A stretch of 64,000 nt of DNA from JAOBAU01 sp034667465 (lineage in GTDB: Bacteria > Acidobacteriota > Thermoanaerobaculia > Gp7-AA8). Numbering within the stretch: the stretch's first letter is position 1; the number at the start of each line of letters is the position of its first letter. The notes below the pieces were generated by a model. That model was not told the origin of the DNA and ran no database searches. It saw only the letters and a list, made by a program, of their open reading frames with translations. The translations under genes and the position numbers were made by a program. Where the stretch lies: contig JAXDJV010000002.1 of the NCBI GenBank assembly GCA_034667465.1, forward strand, positions 372,001 to 436,000, written 5' to 3'. Below are positions 59,981-64,000 of the stretch, in pieces.

Positions 59981-60438
59981 AGAGCGAGGTCTACGCGGAA
60001 TGCCTTCACGCCATCAACGCCATCTGGAGCGAGGAAGGTGGCTCGACACTCGACGACATCGCGCTGATGGCGACGATCAACTCGGTGCTCGCGAATCGTT
60101 TCGACTACTACTTCTGGACCGGCTTCTATCGCGTCTGCGGCGATCGGCTGATCGTCGGTCCGTACATCGGCACGATCGGCTGTCTGCAGATCGAGATCGG
60201 CCGCGGAGTCTGCGGCACCGCGGCGGCGACGCGCGAAACGGTCATCGTTTCCGACGTGACGAAGTTTCCCGGTCACATCGCCTGCGACGCGAAATCGAAA
60301 TCGGAGATCGTCGTGCCGGTCTTCGGTCCCGATCGCGAGCTCATCGCGGTGCTCGACATCGATTCGGATCAACTCGATGCGTTCGATGACGCCGATCGCG
60401 AAGGGCTGGAGCGGATCGTCGCGCTCTTCGCGAACTAA
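59977..60438 (+). CDS. msrC: Free methionine-(R)-sulfoxide reductase (GAF domain)
   Basis: The 153-residue GAF protein reduces free methionine-R-sulfoxide. Cys69, Cys79 and Cys103 have the same spacing (10 and 24) as the three cysteines of E. coli fRMsr, within Gly-Pro-Tyr-Ile-Gly-Thr-Ile-Gly-Cys, Gly-Arg-Gly-Val-Cys-Gly-Thr-Ala-Ala and Phe-Pro-Gly-His-Ile-Ala-Cys-Asp. Ser-Glu-Ile-Val-Val-Pro-Val completes the family motif. It overlaps the glgA stop by ATGA and overlaps the convergent merR-type gene by 4 nt. Confidence 0.94.
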   Translation: MKSEVYAECLHAINAIWSEEGGSTLDDIALMATINSVLANRFDYYFWTGFYRVCGDRLIVGPYIGTIGCLQIEIGRGVCGTAAATRETVIVSDVTKFPGHIACDAKSKSEIVVPVFGPDRELIAVLDIDSDQLDAFDDADREGLERIVALFAN

Positions 60439-60797
60439 TCCTCGAGCATCCGCAGAATCGCGCTCAGCTCGCCTTTCACTTTCTTCAGCGTCTTCGCGGC
60501 CGCGCCGTTTTTCTTTCGCGGCGCGACGGCGACAGGCGGCGGCGCAACTTCGGACGCAGGCTCACCTTCCAGTTTCTTCTTCGCGCCCGCGATCGTGAAG
60601 CCTTCCGAATAGAGAAGCTGCTTGATGCGCAGGATGATGTCGATCTCCGCGCGCGAGTACATCCGCTGCCCGCCGCCCGATTTGTTCGGCGCGAGCGCGG
60701 GGAACTCGGTCTCCCAGTAACGGAGAACGTACGGCTGCACGTCAGCCATGCGGCAGACCTCGCCGATTTTGTAGAGGCGCTTCTCCTCGTCCGCCAT
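60435..60797 (-). CDS. MerR-family transcriptional regulator
   Basis: The 120-residue protein has the MerR winged helix-turn-helix at the N-terminus (Tyr-Lys-Ile-Gly-Glu-Val-Cys-Arg-Met-Ala-Asp-Val, Val-Leu-Arg-Tyr-Trp-Glu-Thr-Glu-Phe, Arg-Met-Tyr-Ser-Arg-Ala-Glu-Ile). A Lys/Ala/Pro-rich linker and a short C-terminal helix follow. No effector-binding domain is present, so the signal is unknown. It is upstream of nothing on its strand within 10 nt; the WaaF-type gene ends 9 nt before it on the same strand. Confidence 0.9.
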   Translation of the reverse strand: MADEEKRLYKIGEVCRMADVQPYVLRYWETEFPALAPNKSGGGQRMYSRAEIDIILRIKQLLYSEGFTIAGAKKKLEGEPASEVAPPPVAVAPRKKNGAAAKTLKKVKGELSAILRMLED

Positions 60798-60806
60798 CGG
60801 CGACGA

Positions 60807-61835
60807 TTATAGGACGCGCACTTCGCCGTCAGCCTCGATCTCGCGCAGCAGCCCGACCGCGGCGTCAAACACCTCGTCGACCTGGATCTCGGTCATGCAG
60901 CGGTGATGTCCGAGCGGACATTCGCGTTTGTAGCAGGGCTGGCAACCAAACGGTTTGCTGACGACGCGGCTCGCACCCGGAATCACCGTCCGTCCCGGAT
61001 CGGTCGGACCGAAGATCGATACCGACGGCACCGCCAGCGCCGTGGCGAGATGCAGCGGACCGCTGTCGTTCGTGATCACGACCGAGCAATACGAGATCGC
61101 GGCCGCGAGCTGCAGCACATCGCCGTCATCGCCCATCATCGGCAGCTCGTCGCCACCGCATTGCAATGCGATCGACACCGCCTGTTGTCGTTCGCCGGGG
61201 CTGGTCAGCAGCACGACGTCGAGTCCGTTGCGGCGCAGCCGATCGGCGACCTCGCAGTAACGGTCGTCGCCCCAGTGCTTGGCGCGGCCGAACAAGCCGC
61301 CGGGATGAATGCCGAAGAGCGGACGATCGAAGCGGATCCCGCGCTCGCGCAGACGACGACGCGCTTTCTCGCGAACGTGCTGCGGCAGTGAAATCGTCGG
61401 GATCTCGTCGTTGACGAGCGGGGCGTTGAGGGCGTCGAGGAGACCGGAGTAATCGTCGAGCTGATGTCCGCGACTCGGCAGCGCCTTCACGCTGTTCGTC
61501 AGCAGCATCGAGCGGACGTCGGTCGAATAGCCCCAGCGCTCCGGAATGCCGGCGGCGAGCGCAACCCACGCCGCGCGGAACGAGTTCGGCAGAATGACGG
61601 CGCGGCGAAAGCGTCCTGCTTTCAACTGGCGGATGCGATCGCGCGTGTTGCCGTTCCAGGGAACGATCCTGCGGAAGATGCCGCTCGACGCCAGCAGCGT
61701 CGTGATGTGCTCCGGCGCCGCGATGGCGATTCCGCCTTCGTGGCGAAAACGCTGTTGCAGCGCGCGGTACGTCGGCAGAGCGAGGACGTTGTCTCCCACC
61801 CAGTTCAGTCCGATTACGACTGTCTCAACCGGCAT
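60807..61835 (-). CDS. waaF: ADP-heptose:LPS heptosyltransferase (WaaF-like)
   Basis: The 342-residue GT9 enzyme adds heptose to the lipopolysaccharide inner core. It has the N-terminal Leu-Asn-Trp-Val-Gly-Asp strand, the Gly-Ile-His-Pro-Gly-Gly/Gly-Arg-Ala-Lys-His-Trp donor-binding segment, Thr-Asn-Asp-Ser-Gly-Pro-Leu-His-Leu-Ala near 260-269, and a C-terminal Cys-Gln-Pro-Cys-Tyr-Lys-Arg-Glu-Cys-Pro cluster typical of WaaF. It overlaps the acyltransferase gene by 11 nt, so it belongs to the same operon. Confidence 0.92.
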   Translation of the reverse strand: MPVETVVIGLNWVGDNVLALPTYRALQQRFRHEGGIAIAAPEHITTLLASSGIFRRIVPWNGNTRDRIRQLKAGRFRRAVILPNSFRAAWVALAAGIPERWGYSTDVRSMLLTNSVKALPSRGHQLDDYSGLLDALNAPLVNDEIPTISLPQHVREKARRRLRERGIRFDRPLFGIHPGGLFGRAKHWGDDRYCEVADRLRRNGLDVVLLTSPGERQQAVSIALQCGGDELPMMGDDGDVLQLAAAISYCSVVITNDSGPLHLATALAVPSVSIFGPTDPGRTVIPGASRVVSKPFGCQPCYKRECPLGHHRCMTEIQVDEVFDAAVGLLREIEADGEVRVL

Positions 61836-62748
61836 CGTTCGTTTCGCCTTCGCCCGTCGCGTTCCCCTTCCAGCGATCGTGCATCCACAGCCACAACTCA
61901 GGACGGGCGACGATGCGCCGTGAGATAGCGTCGTTCATCCGCGTCGTCAACGCGACCGGATCACGCTCGCTCTCGCTCAACTCATCGACCCGTATCGACT
62001 CGTCAAACTCGATTCGATACCCGAGCTCGTCCGGTATGCAAAAACCGAACACAATGGTTGAATCGTGGCGCAACGCCATCTTCGCCGGCGCCGGAGTCGT
62101 CCACGCCGGACGGCCGAGAAACGGCACGCGAACCCCTTCGCGCGGCAGCACCGCCTGATCGGGGAGCAGCACGATCACGGCATTGTCGGCCAGCCCCTGC
62201 ATGAGCGGACGGGCGGCCTTCCGCCGATCGATGACTTCCGCGCCGGTCGTCGCGCGGAAGCGGGCGAGGTCGCGCTCGAGCAGCTCGTTGTCGAGCGGGC
62301 GCGCAACCGTTCGGACGTTATCGATGCGCGAAAGGAGCACGAGCCCCGCCACCTCCCAGCCGCCGTAATGTGCGCTGATCAGCACCGTACCGTTGCCGCG
62401 CGCGATCGCGTCAGTAACCACTTCCATATTCACGAAGACGCAGCGCTTCGCGATCTCTTCGAGAGGAAGCTGCTGCACGCGCAGGTAGCCGAGGACTTCG
62501 CGGCCGAAGTGACGCCAGCATTCGTTGAGCGTGGCGCGGAGTGAGGCTTCATCGCGATCGGGAAACGTCGCGCGTAGATTCGTCATCGCCAGCCGGTCGC
62601 GCTTCCGAAGCACGCGACGGGCGAGCGAGCCGAGATGTCCTCCCCATCGACGGACGCGCTCCTCCGACGCGGCGCGCACGAGAGCGGCGACGCCGCGATA
62701 GAGCACGTACTCGACGCGCTGAACGAAACGACTCTTCTTTCTGCTCAT
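61825..62748 (-). CDS. lpxL: Lipid A biosynthesis acyltransferase (LpxL/HtrB-like)
   Basis: The 307-residue protein transfers a secondary acyl chain to lipid A. It has the catalytic His127-x4-Glu132 motif (His-Tyr-Gly-Gly-Trp-Glu), Val-Ala-Arg-Pro-Leu-Asp-Asn, Leu-Leu-Pro-Asp-Gln-Ala, Val-Pro-Phe-Leu-Gly-Arg and C-terminal Trp-Leu-Trp-Met-His-Asp-Arg-Trp-Lys. Whether it is LpxL or LpxM type cannot be told from sequence alone. Its ATG overlaps the lpxK stop (ATGA), and its end overlaps waaF by 11 nt. Confidence 0.9.
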   Translation of the reverse strand: MSRKKSRFVQRVEYVLYRGVAALVRAASEERVRRWGGHLGSLARRVLRKRDRLAMTNLRATFPDRDEASLRATLNECWRHFGREVLGYLRVQQLPLEEIAKRCVFVNMEVVTDAIARGNGTVLISAHYGGWEVAGLVLLSRIDNVRTVARPLDNELLERDLARFRATTGAEVIDRRKAARPLMQGLADNAVIVLLPDQAVLPREGVRVPFLGRPAWTTPAPAKMALRHDSTIVFGFCIPDELGYRIEFDESIRVDELSESERDPVALTTRMNDAISRRIVARPELWLWMHDRWKGNATGEGETNDAG

Positions 62749-63584
62749 TTCCTGCCGCGGGCCGCAGCCACGATCCGCGCGAGATCGGCCGCGTCGAAGA
62801 CCAGTTCAACGCTGACGGCAATCATAGATTCGTCGTCGATCTTCACCGCATCCTTTTCAGTCGTGGCAATTCGCTCCGCTCCCGCCTCCGCGGCCGCTCG
62901 TTTGATCTCTTCGACGTCGCGAGGTGTGTATCGGTAATGGTCGGGAAACGAACGGGTCGCGACGACGTCGACGCCGAGGTTGCGAAGCATCGTGAAGAAC
63001 TGCTCGTTGTCGGCCAGTCCCGAGAAGGCGAAGACGCGATGTCCGACGAGCGATTCGTAGCCGGACGGTCGCAAACGGCGCTGCAGGATCACGCCGGCGT
63101 CGCGCAGCGCGGAACGTCCTTCGCGATACCAGCGCGCGTTCGGCACATCGATGACGACGTCGAGATCGCGGTGCAGCTGCAGGTGTTGAAAACCGTCGTC
63201 CAATAGATAAACGTCACAATTTACGGGTGCACCGTTTTCGTGCCGCTTTGAGCCTACGATTACGTTCGCTTTCGGTACAGCTTTATGAATGACAAGCGGC
63301 TCATCTCCAAAGCGCGCGGCGTCGAAACTGTCGACGACACCACCTTCGCCGGTGCGGCCGTAACCGCGCGTCAGCACCGCCACATCGAGCCCCTCGGCGA
63401 CCAGCGCGCGGGCGATCGCGATCACGGCCGGCGTCTTTCCGCTGCCGCCGATGGCGATGTTTCCGACGGAGATCACCGGCTTCGGCAGACGCTTCGCTTT
63501 CAGCACTCCGGCGCGATAGAGCGCGCGCCGCGCGCGGTTGATCCCGCGGTAGAGCAGCTCGAACGGTTTGAGCAGGAACGTCAC
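62745..63584 (-). CDS. lpxK: Tetraacyldisaccharide 4'-kinase
   Basis: LpxK phosphorylates the 4' position of the lipid A disaccharide. The 279-residue protein has the Walker A motif Gly-Gly-Ser-Gly-Lys-Thr at 46-51 in Gly-Asn-Ile-Ala-Ile-Gly-Gly-Ser-Gly-Lys-Thr-Pro, Thr-Arg-Gly-Tyr-Gly-Arg, Asp-Asp-Gly-Phe-Gln-His, and Thr-Glu-Lys-Asp-Ala-Val-Lys near the end. It is shorter than the E. coli enzyme by about 50 residues but within family range. It overlaps waaA and lpxL by ATGA on each side. Confidence 0.95.
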   Translation of the reverse strand: MTFLLKPFELLYRGINRARRALYRAGVLKAKRLPKPVISVGNIAIGGSGKTPAVIAIARALVAEGLDVAVLTRGYGRTGEGGVVDSFDAARFGDEPLVIHKAVPKANVIVGSKRHENGAPVNCDVYLLDDGFQHLQLHRDLDVVIDVPNARWYREGRSALRDAGVILQRRLRPSGYESLVGHRVFAFSGLADNEQFFTMLRNLGVDVVATRSFPDHYRYTPRDVEEIKRAAAEAGAERIATTEKDAVKIDDESMIAVSVELVFDAADLARIVAAARGRK

Positions 63585-64000
63585 GACAGCAACTCGACGA
63601 TTCGGCGCGCCGTCAGTTCCGACGCGCCGCGGTTCTGCAACACCGTCTCTTTCGCGCGCGCACCGATCGCGGCGCGCGCCGCTTCGTCATCGAACATCCG
63701 TCCTGCGAACGCGAAGAGCTCCGCAGGCGAGGACACCTCGACCGCCGCGTCGTTCCGAAGGAACACCGATGCGATCTCGCGAAAGTTGTGCATCGACGGC
63801 CCGAACGACACCGCGATTCCTGACGCAGCCGGCTCGATCGGATTGTGACCGCCGACCGTTCCGCCGAGGCTGCCGCCGATGAAGGCGGCTGTTGCGTAGC
63901 GGTAGATCTTCGCCAGCTCGCCGAAGGAATCGAGGAGGAGGAGGGAAGGCGGTGTGGCCGCGGGCGATTCGCCCGCCGGGCCGGCGAGAGCGCCGGCCCC
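63581..64000 (-). CDS. waaA: 3-deoxy-D-manno-octulosonic acid transferase WaaA, partial (C-terminal part)
   Basis: The frame is open from the window edge to a stop at 63581 and gives the last 139 residues. The Ala-Ala-Phe-Ile-Gly-Gly-Ser-Leu, Gly-Gly-His-Asn-Pro-Ile-Glu-Pro-Ala-Ala motif and the Phe-Gly-Pro-Ser-Met-His-Asn-Phe-Arg-Glu-Ile segment match the C-terminal GT-B domain of WaaA (KdtA), which adds Kdo to lipid A precursor. The first 15 residues in the window (Gly-Ala-Gly-Ala-Leu-Ala-Gly-Pro-Ala-Gly-Glu-Ser-Pro-Ala-Ala) are encoded by a palindromic repeat and look inserted. Overlaps lpxK by ATGA. Confidence 0.9.
   Translation of the reverse strand, partial: GAGALAGPAGESPAATPPSLLLLDSFGELAKIYRYATAAFIGGSLGGTVGGHNPIEPAASGIAVSFGPSMHNFREIASVFLRNDAAVEVSSPAELFAFAGRMFDDEAARAAIGARAKETVLQNRGASELTARRIVELLS
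63956..64000. repeat. GC palindromes inside waaA at the right edge
   Basis: GCGGGCGATTCGCCCGC (63960-63976) and GGGCCGGCGAGAGCGCCGGCCC nearby are adjacent inverted repeats of the GGCGGGCG family, lying in frame within waaA. The element may extend beyond the window. Confidence 0.7.

Overview
The window is about 64 kb of high-GC chromosomal DNA, densely coded on both strands, from a Gram-negative bacterium. It carries lipid A/core genes (waaA, lpxK, an LpxL-type acyltransferase, a WaaF-type heptosyltransferase), an MglA/MglB polarity pair, Ku-based end joining, and many large secreted proteins built from DUF11, carboxypeptidase-regulatory and P-domain repeats. This mix, with short palindromic repeats scattered at gene ends and inside genes, resembles soil Acidobacteriota (Thermoanaerobaculia/Vicinamibacteria-like). 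That assignment is inference; no rRNA is present.

Layout. 1-5.9 kb: partial DUF2007-like gene, a uracil-DNA-glycosylase-fold protein, moaA, an esterase, a flavin reductase, a DUF4097-like exported protein and a lipoprotein with two retropepsin-like domains. 5.9-12.3 kb (minus strand): SRP RNA, dnaX, ybaB, recR, mglB, mglA, yvcK, glmU in transcription order. 12.5-20.6 kb: a 2497-residue secreted DUF11 protein and a small IPTL-CTERM-like protein. 20.6-21.5 kb (minus): tRNA-Arg(ACG), tadA, tRNA-Ser(CGA), tRNA-Ser(GGA), so the wobble deaminase sits next to its own substrate tRNA. 22.3-34.2 kb: six translationally coupled genes for a composite exporter. 34.2-41.3 kb: a phospholipase-C-type phosphoesterase, two tRNAs, a NUDIX hydrolase, Ku with a stand-alone LigD-type phosphoesterase, and a hybrid sensor kinase. 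41.4-50.2 kb: an M36 metallopeptidase, a hypothetical gene, a 14-repeat carboxypeptidase-regulatory protein and a TIGR02757 protein. 50.4-58.4 kb: a PDZ-containing histidine kinase with an NtrC-type regulator, a small membrane protein, an M14 carboxypeptidase and a MEMO protein. 58.5-64 kb: glgA-msrC, a MerR regulator and the lipid A/core genes, running off the right edge.

The most notable system is the 22.3-34.2 kb operon: ABC ATPase, ABC-2 permease fused to a degenerate M1-peptidase-like domain, second ABC-2 permease, membrane-fusion lipoprotein, RND permease, and a second RND-like permease whose reading frame continues without a stop into a complete ABC ATPase. The fused RND half lacks the recognisable proton-relay motif in its TM4 region, so this may be an RND-type pump that uses ATP or is coupled to an ABC transporter. 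The operon is preceded by a perfect palindromic operator about 6 nt from the first start codon.

A second theme is repeated palindromes. At least six genes take their stop codon from such a repeat, and three essential or structural genes (dnaX, waaA, the first RND permease) carry a palindrome inside the reading frame.
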